This document shows, piece after piece, positions 26,210 through 33,598 of a DNA stretch of 38,186 nucleotides. The notes beneath the pieces are model-generated. The model saw nothing but the letters and a program-made list of their open reading frames with translations, had not been told where the DNA came from and ran no database searches. How positions within the stretch are numbered: the stretch's first letter is position 1; each line of letters opens with the position of its first letter. The DNA comes from Candidatus Sulfotelmatobacter sp. (GTDB lineage Bacteria; Acidobacteriota; Terriglobia; Terriglobales; Acidobacteriaceae), in NCBI GenBank assembly GCA_030038125.1, contig JASHPL010000254.1, forward strand, positions 1-38,186, written 5' to 3'. Position numbers and translations under genes: made by a program.

Positions 26210-27226
26210 ATGATTGTCGCAATGCAGGAAGGCGCGGACGAGCCACAAATTCAGCAGGTCATCGAGCACCTGGTCAAGATGGGGTTCGAGGTTCACCGCT
26301 CGACTGGAGCGCGGATGACCGTGCTCGGCGCAGTCGGATCGGGCATCGATTTCGATATTCGCATCCTGGAACTTCTTCCCGGTGTGCAGGAAGTGCATCG
26401 CATCAGTTCGCCTTACAAGTTAGCTGGGCGAAGTTTTCGTCCGGAAGGCACGATCGTGAAGCTGGCGAATGGCATCGGAGTGGGCGGCAATGAAGTGATT
26501 GTGATGGCGGGTCCGTGTTCGGTAGAATCGCGCGAGCAGTTGTTTACGACTGCCGAGGCCGTGGCCAAGGCGGGCGCAAAAGTGCTGCGGGGAGGCGCAT
26601 TCAAGCCACGGAGTTCTCCCTATTCGTTTCAGGGGCACGGCGAGGAAGCACTCAAGTTGCTGGCCGAGGCAGGCAAGAAATTCAGCCTGCTGGTGATCAG
26701 CGAAGTGATGGAGATTTCGCAGATTGCGCTGATGGCGCCCTACGTCGACATTCTGCAGGTGGGCGCTCGCAATATGCAGAATTTCAATTTGCTGCGCGAA
26801 TTAGGGAAAGTGCGCAAACCGGTACTGCTGAAGCGAGGCATCGCTGCCACCCTGGAAGAGTTGCTGCTTTCGGCGGAATATATCATGGCCGGTGGGAATT
26901 ACGATGTGATTCTATGCGAACGCGGCATTCGGACGTTCGAAACCTACACGCGAAACACCATGGACATTTCGGCGATCCCAATCATTCATAAGCTGTCGCA
27001 TTTGCCGATGACTGCCGATCCTTCGCACGGAACGGGGCGGCGCGATAAAGTTGCGCCCATGGCACGGGCGGCCGTGGCGGCGGGTGCGGATGCACTGCTG
27101 ATCGAAGTGCATTGCGATCCCGACAAAGCCCTATCCGATGGAGCGCAATCGCTCTTTCCCGAGCAGTTCGCCAAGTTGATGGATGAGCTGCGCATCATCG
27201 CGCCCGCAGTGGGAAGAAAAATCTGA
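26210..27226 (+). CDS. aroF: 3-deoxy-7-phosphoheptulonate synthase (DAHP synthase), type I-beta
   Basis: First enzyme of the shikimate pathway, condensing PEP with erythrose 4-phosphate. 338 residues from ATG 26210, with AAGGA at 26200-26204. Residues 1-70 form the ferredoxin-like regulatory domain typical of the I-beta subgroup ([20 protein letters not shown]). The barrel has [35 protein letters not shown], the metal-site cysteine and Lys-Arg in the first and fourth strands ([20 protein letters not shown]), the [17 protein letters not shown] segment and [11 protein letters not shown]. All substrate and metal residues appear intact. The upstream chorismate mutase and downstream prephenate dehydrogenase suggest feedback through the Tyr branch. 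Confidence 0.95.
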   Translation: MIVAMQEGADEPQIQQVIEHLVKMGFEVHRSTGARMTVLGAVGSGIDFDIRILELLPGVQEVHRISSPYKLAGRSFRPEGTIVKLANGIGVGGNEVIVMAGPCSVESREQLFTTAEAVAKAGAKVLRGGAFKPRSSPYSFQGHGEEALKLLAEAGKKFSLLVISEVMEISQIALMAPYVDILQVGARNMQNFNLLRELGKVRKPVLLKRGIAATLEELLLSAEYIMAGGNYDVILCERGIRTFETYTRNTMDISAIPIIHKLSHLPMTADPSHGTGRRDKVAPMARAAVAAGADALLIEVHCDPDKALSDGAQSLFPEQFAKLMDELRIIAPAVGRKI

Positions 27227-27236
27227 AAAGCTCTTA

Positions 27237-27368
27237 CCGCGGACAGCGCTGAGGACGCCGAGTCTTACCTCCCTCTATTCCTGCAAATACTAATTCGCTT
27301 CCTATCCGCCGAGCGCTCTGGATTACAATGCCCTTTCTCTGGGCTCTCTGCATTCTCGGCGGTGAAGG
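27237..27368. repeat. Degenerate inverted pair flanking the spacer before tyrA
   Basis: ACCGCGGACAGCGCTGAGG with CGCCGAG (27237-27261) is, on the opposite strand, the same kind of sequence as CTCTGGGCTCTCTGCATTCT with CGGCGGTGAAGG (27338-27368). The right copy runs into the tyrA ribosome-binding region. A related unit, CCTCTGTGCCTCCGTAGTGA, occurs at about 28345-28364 before the CoA-transferase genes. Confidence 0.5.
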
Positions 27369-27371
27369 AAA

Positions 27372-28238
27372 GTGTCCATTCGGCAAATTACGATCATCGG
27401 GACGGGCCTGGTTGGTGGGTCGCTCGGGCTGGCGCTGCGCAAGCACAAATTCCCCGGTCGGATCATCGGGTGCGATCGTGCGTCGACGATCGAGAGGGCG
27501 CGCAAGCGAGGTGCGATTGATGAAGGAACCTCCAATCCCGGAGACGCCGTGCGCGGGAGCCAGCTCGTGGTGCTGGCGACGCCTGTGCTGGCAATTATCG
27601 ATCTGATCGAACGCGTTGGACGGGTGCTGCCTGCGAAATCTCTGCTCACCGATGTTGGTAGCACGAAGTCGGGGGTGACCGAAGAAGCGGCCCGAGTATT
27701 CGGCCGAAGTGCGGGAAAACGGTTTTTGGCGGGCCATCCTATGGCTGGAAAGGAGTTAAGTGGGGTAGATTATGCGGACCCCGATTTGTTTAGGAACGCA
27801 ATTTGGTTTCTGACACCGCTGCCGGGACAAGATCTGAACGAAGGTCTTTTCGTTGAGTTCGCCGGCTGGATCGACCAGATCGGAGCGCATATCGTCATGC
27901 TGCCGGCGGCGGAACACGACCGGATTTGCGCGTGGATCAGCCATCTTCCGCAGATGATCTCGACGGCTCTGGCGGCGACGCTGGTTGAGGAGTTTGGCGC
28001 CGAGGCTCCGCTGTTGCCGGCGGGCGGCCGGGCGTTGCAGGAGATGACACGGATTTCGGCGAGTCCTTACTCAATGTGGCGCGACATCGCCCTTACCAAC
28101 AAGAAGAATCTGGAAGACGCTCTATGCAAGTTGGAGCAGCGGCTGGCACACATTCGCGAGAATCTGGCAACGCGAGGGTTGGCGGAAGAATTCGAACGGG
28201 CGCATGCGCTGCGGAGGGTGCCGACGAGAAGAAAATAA
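27372..28238 (+). CDS. tyrA: Prephenate dehydrogenase
   Basis: Oxidatively decarboxylates prephenate to 4-hydroxyphenylpyruvate on the way to tyrosine. 288 residues from GTG 27372, with GAAGGAAA just upstream. The NAD(P)-binding Rossmann motif ITIIGTGLVGGSLGLALRKH is at the start. Further signatures are VVLATPVLAI, LLTDVGSTKSGVTEEAA, the FLAGHPMAGKELSGVDYAD catalytic region with its His, and HDRICAWISHLPQM with the second conserved His. No ACT domain is present at the C-terminus, so feedback by tyrosine, if any, is not through that domain. Last gene of the aromatic run; a hairpin follows at 28299. Confidence 0.94.
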   Translation: MSIRQITIIGTGLVGGSLGLALRKHKFPGRIIGCDRASTIERARKRGAIDEGTSNPGDAVRGSQLVVLATPVLAIIDLIERVGRVLPAKSLLTDVGSTKSGVTEEAARVFGRSAGKRFLAGHPMAGKELSGVDYADPDLFRNAIWFLTPLPGQDLNEGLFVEFAGWIDQIGAHIVMLPAAEHDRICAWISHLPQMISTALAATLVEEFGAEAPLLPAGGRALQEMTRISASPYSMWRDIALTNKKNLEDALCKLEQRLAHIRENLATRGLAEEFERAHALRRVPTRRK

Positions 28239-28298
28239 CCCGACCGACCAGGGCGGCGTGCAGAATACCTTAATTCTTGATTGAACAAAACGATCCGG

Positions 28299-28319
28299 TC
28301 ACCTATAGATCCTAGGTGA
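28299..28319 (+). repeat. Hairpin between tyrA and the CoA-transferase genes
   Basis: TCACCTA (28299-28305), loop TAGATCC, TAGGTGA (28313-28319): a perfect 7-bp stem with a 7-nt loop. No T tract follows. It could be an operator or a repeat remnant; TAGAAT at 28373-28378, a possible -10, lies 9 bp before the next ATG. Confidence 0.5.
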
Positions 28320-28387
28320 GAACGAACAACAGCGATCCTCGGAACCTCTGTGCCTCCGTAGTGAAAGTCATTTAGAATTCTGAGCCG

Positions 28388-29095
28388 ATGAACAAAGTTG
28401 TGGCCAACGCGGATGACGCGATTCGCGACCTCTTCGACGGTGCGACCGTGATGATAGGTGGCTTCGGCCTGTGCGGCACGCCCGAAAACCTGATTCGGGC
28501 GCTGGTGCGCCGAGGCACAAAGAATCTGACTACCATCAGCAACAATGCTGGCGTCGACGGGGCGGGCAATGGCCTGCTGCTGGCGGCGGGGCAGATCATT
28601 CATCACATTGGCACGTATGTTGGCGAGAACAAGCTGCTGGAAGAGATGGTTCTGAAGGGAAAAATCAAACTGGATTTAGTCCCGCAAGGAACATTTTCCG
28701 AGCGAATTCGCGCGGGCGGCGCGGGAATTCCGGCGTTTTACACACCGACTGGCGTGGGCACGATTGTGGCGGAGGGGAAAGAAACGAGAGTATTCGATGG
28801 CCGCACTTACCTGATGGAGCGCGGCCTGACCGCGGATTTCGCTTTCGTCAAGGCGTGGAAAGGAGACCGCAAGGGGAATCTGATCTACCGCAAGACGGCG
28901 CGGAATTTCAATCCCATGATGGCGGCAGCAGCGAAAATTACCATCGCGGAGGTCGAGCATCTTGTGGAAATCGGCCAGTTAGAGCCCGATCAAATCCACA
29001 CGCCATCGATTTATGTGAGCCGAATTTTTCAGGGGGAAGTGTACGAGCATCGAATTGAAAAAAGGACGGTCAGGAAGGCAGCTGTTCTCCATTAG
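28388..29095 (+). CDS. scoA: 3-oxoacid CoA-transferase, subunit A
   Basis: Alpha subunit of a succinyl-CoA:3-ketoacid (SCOT/AtoDA-type) CoA-transferase, which activates acetoacetate or related acids. 235 residues from ATG 28388. Family signatures: DGATVMIGGFGLCGTPENLI (glycine-rich CoA loop), SNNAGVDGAGNGLLLAAGQI, SYVGENKL-like GTYVGENKLLEEMVLKGKI, GTFSERIRAGGAGIPAFYTP and YLMERGLTADFAFVKAWKGD. The order and length match ScoA of Bacillus and human SCOT's N-terminal half. The TAG stop (29093-29095) lies inside the first unit of a heptanucleotide array. The beta subunit follows 85 bp later. Confidence 0.94.
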   Translation: MNKVVANADDAIRDLFDGATVMIGGFGLCGTPENLIRALVRRGTKNLTTISNNAGVDGAGNGLLLAAGQIIHHIGTYVGENKLLEEMVLKGKIKLDLVPQGTFSERIRAGGAGIPAFYTPTGVGTIVAEGKETRVFDGRTYLMERGLTADFAFVKAWKGDRKGNLIYRKTARNFNPMMAAAAKITIAEVEHLVEIGQLEPDQIHTPSIYVSRIFQGEVYEHRIEKRTVRKAAVLH

Positions 29096-29180
29096 TCGTT
29101 GGTCGTTAGCAACGTAACGACATAACGACAACACATAACTAATGACCGATGACTAACCACTAACGACCTCCAACCAATCC
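29092..29180 (+). repeat. Heptanucleotide array and inverted repeat in the scoA-scoB spacer
   Basis: The spacer is almost entirely 7-mers: TTAGTCG, TTGGTCG, TTAGCAA on the left, and AATGACC, GATGACT, AACCACT, AACGACC, TCCAACC (29141-29175) on the right. The right units are the reverse-complement sense of the left ones. GGTCGTTAG (29101-29109) and CTAACGACC (29160-29168) form a perfect 9-bp inverted repeat, so the transcript could fold into a stem between the two genes. Confidence 0.7.
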
Positions 29181-29855
29181 ATGAACAAGCCCAGCAAAGA
29201 TCTCGACAAACGCGAACGCATTGTGAGGCGGATTGCCCGCGAACTGTGCGATGGATTTTACGTAAACCTTGGCATCGGTATGCCGACTCTGATCGCCAAT
29301 TATGTGCCGGCCGGGATTGAAGTTACTCTGCAATCGGAGAACGGAATGCTCGGCATGGGACCGTACCCCATCGAGGGGCAGGAGGACCCCGACCTTATCA
29401 ACGCGGGCAAGGAAACCGTGAGCGAGTTGCCGGGTACAGCTTATTTTTCCAGTGCTGATTCTTTCGCCATGATTCGCGGCGGGCACATTGATTTGAGCGT
29501 GCTGGGGGCGATGGAGGTCGACGAGACAGGCAGCATTGCGAATTGGATGATTCCCGGAAAAATGGTGAAGGGGATGGGTGGCGCTATGGACCTGGTGGCA
29601 GGAGCGCGGCGGGTGGTGGTGGCGATGGAACACACGACCCGCGAAGGTACGCCCAAGATTCTGAAGAAATGCACTCTGCCGTTGACTGGGGTTCATGTTG
29701 TCCACACGATTGCAACGGAGATGGCATACATCCGGGTCACAAAACAGGGATTGCTTCTCGAGGAAGTTGCACCTGGATTGACGGCTGAGGACGTGCAAAA
29801 GGTCACCGAGGCGGAACTTATCGTGAGCCCGGAGTTAAAGGTGATGGAGAGCTAA
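29181..29855 (+). CDS. scoB: 3-oxoacid CoA-transferase, subunit B
   Basis: Beta subunit carrying the catalytic glutamate of the SCOT-type CoA-transferase. 224 residues from ATG 29181. The signature [20 protein letters not shown] (about 52-71) contains the nucleophilic Glu in SENG. Other conserved parts are [80 protein letters not shown] and [20 protein letters not shown]. The length is normal. No strong ribosome-binding site is visible because the heptad array reaches the start codon. It converges on the zinc-ribbon gene with a 4-bp overlap. Confidence 0.94.
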   Translation: MNKPSKDLDKRERIVRRIARELCDGFYVNLGIGMPTLIANYVPAGIEVTLQSENGMLGMGPYPIEGQEDPDLINAGKETVSELPGTAYFSSADSFAMIRGGHIDLSVLGAMEVDETGSIANWMIPGKMVKGMGGAMDLVAGARRVVVAMEHTTREGTPKILKKCTLPLTGVHVVHTIATEMAYIRVTKQGLLLEEVAPGLTAEDVQKVTEAELIVSPELKVMES

Positions 29856-30079
29856 GCAGGAAGCTTTGGCCCACCCGTGAAGAGCACTTTTTGGCTGCGC
29901 TTACGAGGGCGGGTCAGTGGAGACTTGCCAGTACCCCCACATTCCGGACACACGCCTGTTCCAGAACATTGCGGACACTTGGGAATTGCAGAATGCAGGT
30001 GAGGATTGATACCGCTACCATCACACTCCTTACATTTTCCGGAACCCTCGCAGAACCGACATTGACCCTGTATCAGCAT
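29852..30079 (-). CDS. Free-standing DnaJ-type zinc-ribbon peptide with four CxxCxGxG motifs
   Basis: 75 residues from ATG 30079. It contains [24 protein letters not shown] and CPECGGTG, the motif that binds two zinc ions in DnaJ. Here they form two tight 9-residue pairs separated by about a dozen residues, and there is neither a J domain nor a substrate-binding domain. The tail is basic (RPRKRSQK). It may be an isolated chaperone-like or protein-binding zinc domain. It begins 4 bp after the aldo/keto reductase stop on the same strand, so the two are likely co-transcribed. It is short, but the motif density makes a chance frame very unlikely. Confidence 0.8.
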   Translation of the reverse strand: MLIQGQCRFCEGSGKCKECDGSGINPHLHSAIPKCPQCSGTGVCPECGGTGKSPLTRPRKRSQKVLFTGGPKLPA

Positions 30080-30083
30080 GCCG

Positions 30084-30950
30084 TCAGGCCGCGGCGATCC
30101 GTTGAATCAAATCCTCCTGCTCCTGTTTGTTTTCGGCGCCAATGGTGAAGGCATCGAGCACACCCTGTGACAAGGCATATTTAATGGCTTCGTCCTGACG
30201 ATTGCGCAATGTGCCCTGGCCCAGGATCTTCATGCCTACAACGGCCTTTCCCGAGGCTTTCATTTCTTTCAAAACACTGAGCACGGTTGGGGGATCAGCA
30301 TCCATATATGCGCCGACGGGATTGATGCGAGCAAGATCAATTTCCACCCAAGGAGATTTCGCCGCGGCGCGCAATGCTTCGATGCTGTGGCATGAGCAGC
30401 CATGCGCGCGAATGATTCCCTTCTGCTTCGCCTCGGAGAGCACGTCCATCGCAGCGCGGTAGCGGTCGGTCCAATCGCCTTCGGTCAGGCAGTGCATGAG
30501 GCAGACGTCGAGGTAATCGGTGCCCAGTTCGCGGCGGAAGCGATCAAGATCGGTGCGCATGCCGGCAGCGTCCCGCGCCCAGGACTTTGTCAGCAAGGTG
30601 ACTTTGTCACGCGGCACATGCTTCAACGCCTCGGCGACATGAGGATGGCTTCCATAAGAATCGGCCGAGTCGAAAAAGCGCAAGCCATGATCGTATCCGT
30701 TGAGCAAGAGGTCAGAGAGGCCTTGGATGCCGAGTGCGGTCTGGTGGGAGTGGTGTCCGGAGCCAACCGTGCCCGTGCCCATGGCTAACCGGCTGGTCTT
30801 GATGCCGGTGCTGCCCAGGGAGACTGTGTCGGATGCTGCGAATTTCTTGGCGAGCGTTTGTTCGGCGAGCGCACTGAGGATCGACTTGGGGAAGAACCAG
30901 GCCGCTCCTGCGGCACTGACAGAACGAACGAGGAATTCGCGGCGACGCAT
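30084..30950 (-). CDS. Aldo/keto reductase with a Tat signal
   Basis: 288 residues from ATG 30950, which has GGAGGAACTG directly upstream. The N-terminus is a twin-arginine signal (MRRREFLVRSVSAAGAAWFF), so the enzyme is probably exported folded. The (beta/alpha)8 reductase core shows the catalytic tetrad: Asp and Tyr in FFDSADSYGSHPHVAEALK, Lys in VTLLTKSWARD and His in YLDVCLMHCL. LGSTGIKTSRLAMGTG opens the barrel. The short length and the VGMKILGQGTLR ending resemble the exported acidobacterial and planctomycete aldo/keto reductases. Substrate unknown. Exported members of this NADPH-dependent family need bound cofactor, which the Tat route would allow. Confidence 0.9.
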   Translation of the reverse strand: MRRREFLVRSVSAAGAAWFFPKSILSALAEQTLAKKFAASDTVSLGSTGIKTSRLAMGTGTVGSGHHSHQTALGIQGLSDLLLNGYDHGLRFFDSADSYGSHPHVAEALKHVPRDKVTLLTKSWARDAAGMRTDLDRFRRELGTDYLDVCLMHCLTEGDWTDRYRAAMDVLSEAKQKGIIRAHGCSCHSIEALRAAAKSPWVEIDLARINPVGAYMDADPPTVLSVLKEMKASGKAVVGMKILGQGTLRNRQDEAIKYALSQGVLDAFTIGAENKQEQEDLIQRIAAA

Positions 30951-31069
30951 CAGTTCCTCCGGCTGCAATAGTATTCTTATCAGCCTACACCTACTGGATG
31001 GGTTTTGCGCGGCGATCGAATGCTCACTTTGCTTGCGTGCGCCCTTCGACTAAGCGCGGTCGTAGATCA

Positions 31070-31093
31070 CTTCTCGCAAAAACCGGCGAGAAG
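31070..31093 (+). repeat. Palindromic element upstream of the aldo/keto reductase, same family as in trpB
   Basis: CTTCTCGC (31070-31077), 8-nt A-rich loop, GCGAGAAG (31086-31093), followed by GGGGGGCACCC. The stem core TCTCGC/GCGAGA and the GGGGCA-type right flank match the copies at 23352-23443 and 25698-25740. The rest of 30951-31163 holds nothing else recognised. Confidence 0.6.
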
Positions 31094-31163
31094 GGGGGCA
31101 CCCATTTTCATTTTAATTTAGTGGGCCGAGGCAAATCGGCACTCAGAGCAGGCTGCCGGCTGT

Positions 31164-31832
31164 TCATTCGAATTGTTTGCGAAAGGCAGCGAGTTGTTGT
31201 TGAACTTCGCTGAGCTCATGGCGCAGCTGAGCGACTTCGTTTTCCAAACGCGAGAGCCGATCATTACCTGCGGAAGTCGGAATCGCAGATACTTCCATCG
31301 CGGGCAGGAGTGCCCCTGCGACGCTGCCTTCTAGCGGCTCACCGGAAAACAGGTGCATGTAGCGCGATTCTTTTGTCCCGGGCTGGCGCGGAAGGATGCA
31401 AACGAGCGGTGTTTCGCGTTGTGCGAGTCGATCAAGAGTCGAAACAACGTCATCGAGGCCTTCGAAGTGATACATGCGGTCGGTGCGCCCACGAAGCTCG
31501 CCGGGAGTCTGCGCTCCGCGAAGCAGGAGCACGCAGACTATCGCAATTTCGCGCCGATCGAAGTTGAATACTTCCTGCAGGCGATGCTCAAATTTCGCGA
31601 CGCGGCTATCGGCGCCGCTGGCTGGACCGGCCATGCGCTTTTCCTGCAGAGTCGCCAAGGCCTGACGGACGGAGGCTTCGTCGAGAGCCATGACTGGGTC
31701 GCGATTGTTTTTCTGATTGCAAGCATTGACGAGAGCATTGAGAGAAAGCGGATAGTAATCCGGGGTGGTGATGTCCTTTTCTATCAAACAGCCGAGCACA
31801 CGGCATTCATTGTCGGTCAAGGTGAGAGACAT
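31164..31832 (-). CDS. YceH family (DUF480) protein
   Basis: 222 residues from ATG 31832. It matches the DUF480/YceH family: LTDNECRVLGCLIEKDITTP, YYPLSLNALVNACNQKNNRD, LDEASVRQALATLQEKRMAG, VCVLLLRGAQTPGELRGRTD and LVCILPRQPGTKESRYMHLF. Two tandem winged-helix domains are expected from the known fold, and a coiled coil ends the protein (RLENEVAQLRHELSEVQQQL). The molecular function of YceH is unknown; the winged helices suggest nucleic-acid or protein binding. A 14-bp GC palindrome lies upstream at 31889-31902. Confidence 0.92.
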   Translation of the reverse strand: MSLTLTDNECRVLGCLIEKDITTPDYYPLSLNALVNACNQKNNRDPVMALDEASVRQALATLQEKRMAGPASGADSRVAKFEHRLQEVFNFDRREIAIVCVLLLRGAQTPGELRGRTDRMYHFEGLDDVVSTLDRLAQRETPLVCILPRQPGTKESRYMHLFSGEPLEGSVAGALLPAMEVSAIPTSAGNDRLSRLENEVAQLRHELSEVQQQLAAFRKQFE

Positions 31833-31888
31833 GGCAGTCGTCGTTGGGCAACCCCCATTTTAGTGCAGAGTTGCGAGGCGTACGTAGA

Positions 31889-31902
31889 CCGCGGCGCCGC
31901 GG
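31889..31902. repeat. Perfect 14-bp GC palindrome before the yceH-like gene
   Basis: CCGCGGCGCCGCGG is fully self-complementary. It sits between the stop of the small membrane protein gene and the yceH-like start. No T tract accompanies it on either strand. Confidence 0.45.
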
Positions 31903-31909
31903 GCGAGGA

Positions 31910-32110
31910 TTAAATGCGAAACGGAGCAGCCAGCAGCCGGAAGGGTAGAGTGATTGCGAGATAGATGACTTCCAGGACGCCGTGGACGGCGACGCCGACA
32001 ATGCGGAAGGGCAGCAGAAGCAGCCACACAATGGGATACAGCACAAGGGCGAGCAGCGCCAGAGGCCAGCAAAGAACGAACAGAATGCACCACAGCAAAA
32101 AAGTGAACAT
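31910..32110 (-). CDS. Small hydrophobic membrane protein, unknown function
   Basis: 66 residues from ATG 32110. Almost all residues are hydrophobic: FTFLLWCILFVLCWPLALLA and VLYPIVWLLLLPFRIVGVAV form one or two membrane spans, and the end has a repeated amphipathic LPFRL/APFRI pattern (LLPFRI, LPFRLL, APFRI). The three PFR repeats may lie on the membrane surface. I do not recognise a family. Upstream purines (GGAAAGAGA) are rather far from the start. It precedes the yceH-like gene on the same strand by 77 bp. Confidence 0.55.
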   Translation of the reverse strand: MFTFLLWCILFVLCWPLALLALVLYPIVWLLLLPFRIVGVAVHGVLEVIYLAITLPFRLLAAPFRI

Positions 32111-32252
32111 ATCGAGATCTCTTTCCGCTTGATAGTACGCTCAACGCACGAAAAATGTTCCCTTCGCCAGCGACCCGTGCATATTGACTGCGAATCCCAG
32201 GAATGACAATGAGTTGCGTGAGGGATATAGTGTTCCACAACGGAGGAATGGG

Positions 32253-32606
32253 ATGCGCTTGCTGATCAGCTGGGTGCTAGGCGCACTTGCCGTGTGGATT
32301 GTGGCGCAAATCGTGCCCGGAATTTCGGTGCGCGGTCCCGTCGCCGCTCTGATTGCGGCTCTCGCGATCGGCTTCATTAATGCCACCATCGGTCTGGTTC
32401 TTAAGATCGTAACCTTCCCACTGACTTTGATCACCCTCGGTCTCTTCTGGTTTGTCATTAATGCTCTCATGCTGGAGCTTGCCTCCGCGGTAGTTCCGGG
32501 ATTTCGGGTGCGTGGATTCGTCGCAGCCTTCGTGGGAGCGATCCTGCTGAGTATTGTGAACCTCTTGCTGAAATGGCTGGTGTTGCCGCCGAAAGAGCAG
32601 CGATAG
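32253..32606 (+). CDS. Four-TM phage-holin-family (DUF360-type) membrane protein
   Basis: 117 residues from ATG 32253, with GGAGG at 32242-32246. Four membrane segments are visible: LLISWVLGALAVWIVAQIVP, VAALIAALAIGFINATIGLV, PLTLITLGLFWFVINALMLE and VAAFVGAILLSIVNLLLKWL. The PGISVRG and PGFRVRG repeats after TM1 and TM3, and the FPLTLITLGLFWFVINALML block, are typical of the family annotated as mycobacterial four-TM phage holin. These are chromosomal proteins in many bacteria without phage; no phage genes are nearby, so a lysis role is not implied. Confidence 0.9.
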   Translation: MRLLISWVLGALAVWIVAQIVPGISVRGPVAALIAALAIGFINATIGLVLKIVTFPLTLITLGLFWFVINALMLELASAVVPGFRVRGFVAAFVGAILLSIVNLLLKWLVLPPKEQR

Positions 32607-32666
32607 TCCCTCAGATGCAGCTCGGACGATAGCGACCGGGCCCATTTCACGAAAGAATAGGCGATC

Positions 32667-33509
32667 TTAGCTCGGTTGCTTGCGCGGTTTGAGCGCTTGC
32701 CAATCCTCGTCTTTGAGAATTCTTCCCAGGTTGCTGAACTCTCCGGCACCTTGCAGAAATTCGCCGCCGTCCATGCGAATGACTTCGCCGTTGATGTAGC
32801 CGGAACCGTCGCTGACGAGAAAAGCGGCGAGATTAGCCAACTCTTCGACCGTGCCGAAGCGGTGCAGTGGGTTGCGGTCGAGAGCGACGGTTTCGAGCTC
32901 AGGACGTGGCAGAACCCGCGAAAACGCTCCCTGTGTAGGAATCGGGCCGGGTGCGATGGCGTTCATTCGAATGCCACGATTCCCCCACTCTACCGCCAGA
33001 CTGCGGGTGAGGGCCTCGACACCGGCTTTCGAAATCGCCGAGGGAACCACGTACGCGGATCCCACAGGAGCATACGTAGCAGAGATGCTGAGAACCGTGC
33101 CGTGATGGCCAGATTTCAGCCATCGACGACCGCAAGCCAGGGTGCAGTGCAGAGTTCCCATGAGAACAATTCCGATGACGGATTCGAATGCGCGCGGGGA
33201 GAGATCTTCCGTGCGGGCGATGAAATTGCCGGCGGCGTTGTTGACCAGGATATCGAGCGGGCCTTCGCTCCAGATCTTCTCCATCATGTTTTCCACAGCG
33301 TCAAGACTACGCACGTCGCAGGGAAATGCATGGATTGCGCCCTTCGCCGATAGTTCTGCAGCCGTTTCCTTCAGAACCTCTTCCCGACGGCCACAAATGT
33401 AGACCGTCGCTCCGAGATCGAGGAAGCGCGCGGACATGCCTTTGCCCAGGCCAGTGCCGCCGCCGCTGATAAGGACGCGTTTATTTCGGAGGAGATCGGG
33501 ACGAAACAT
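32667..33509 (-). CDS. Short-chain dehydrogenase, 2,4-dienoyl-CoA reductase-like
   Basis: 280 residues from ATG 33509. The NAD(P) motif is VLISGGGTGLGKGMSARFLD, then FPCDVRS and ILVNNAAGNFIARTEDLSP. The usual YxxxK is replaced by SAISK in a stretch reading SAYVVPSAISKAGVEALTRS. This Ser-for-Tyr arrangement, with Tyr earlier in ISATYAPVGS, is characteristic of mitochondrial and peroxisomal 2,4-dienoyl-CoA reductases (DECR family), as are SLAVEWGNRGIRMNAIAPGP and the GGEFLQGAGEF ending. It would reduce dienoyl-CoA intermediates of unsaturated fatty acid oxidation with NADPH. Last gene of the minus-strand run. Confidence 0.88.
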   Translation of the reverse strand: MFRPDLLRNKRVLISGGGTGLGKGMSARFLDLGATVYICGRREEVLKETAAELSAKGAIHAFPCDVRSLDAVENMMEKIWSEGPLDILVNNAAGNFIARTEDLSPRAFESVIGIVLMGTLHCTLACGRRWLKSGHHGTVLSISATYAPVGSAYVVPSAISKAGVEALTRSLAVEWGNRGIRMNAIAPGPIPTQGAFSRVLPRPELETVALDRNPLHRFGTVEELANLAAFLVSDGSGYINGEVIRMDGGEFLQGAGEFSNLGRILKDEDWQALKPRKQPS

Positions 33510-33598
33510 GGGATTGATTTTGTGATCTAGAAATCGCTAATTTTGTAATTTCAAAACCGCGGCCCCGACCCGAGTTTTTCAAATTGCAAAATACACAA

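Noticed and set aside
32253-32606. Prophage remnant suggested by the holin-family name
   Set aside because: This family is chromosomal and widespread; no other phage gene or attachment site is near.
32667-33509. Defective SDR because YxxxK reads SAISK
   Set aside because: Ser at this place is normal in the 2,4-dienoyl-CoA reductase family, which uses an earlier Tyr; the enzyme is probably active.
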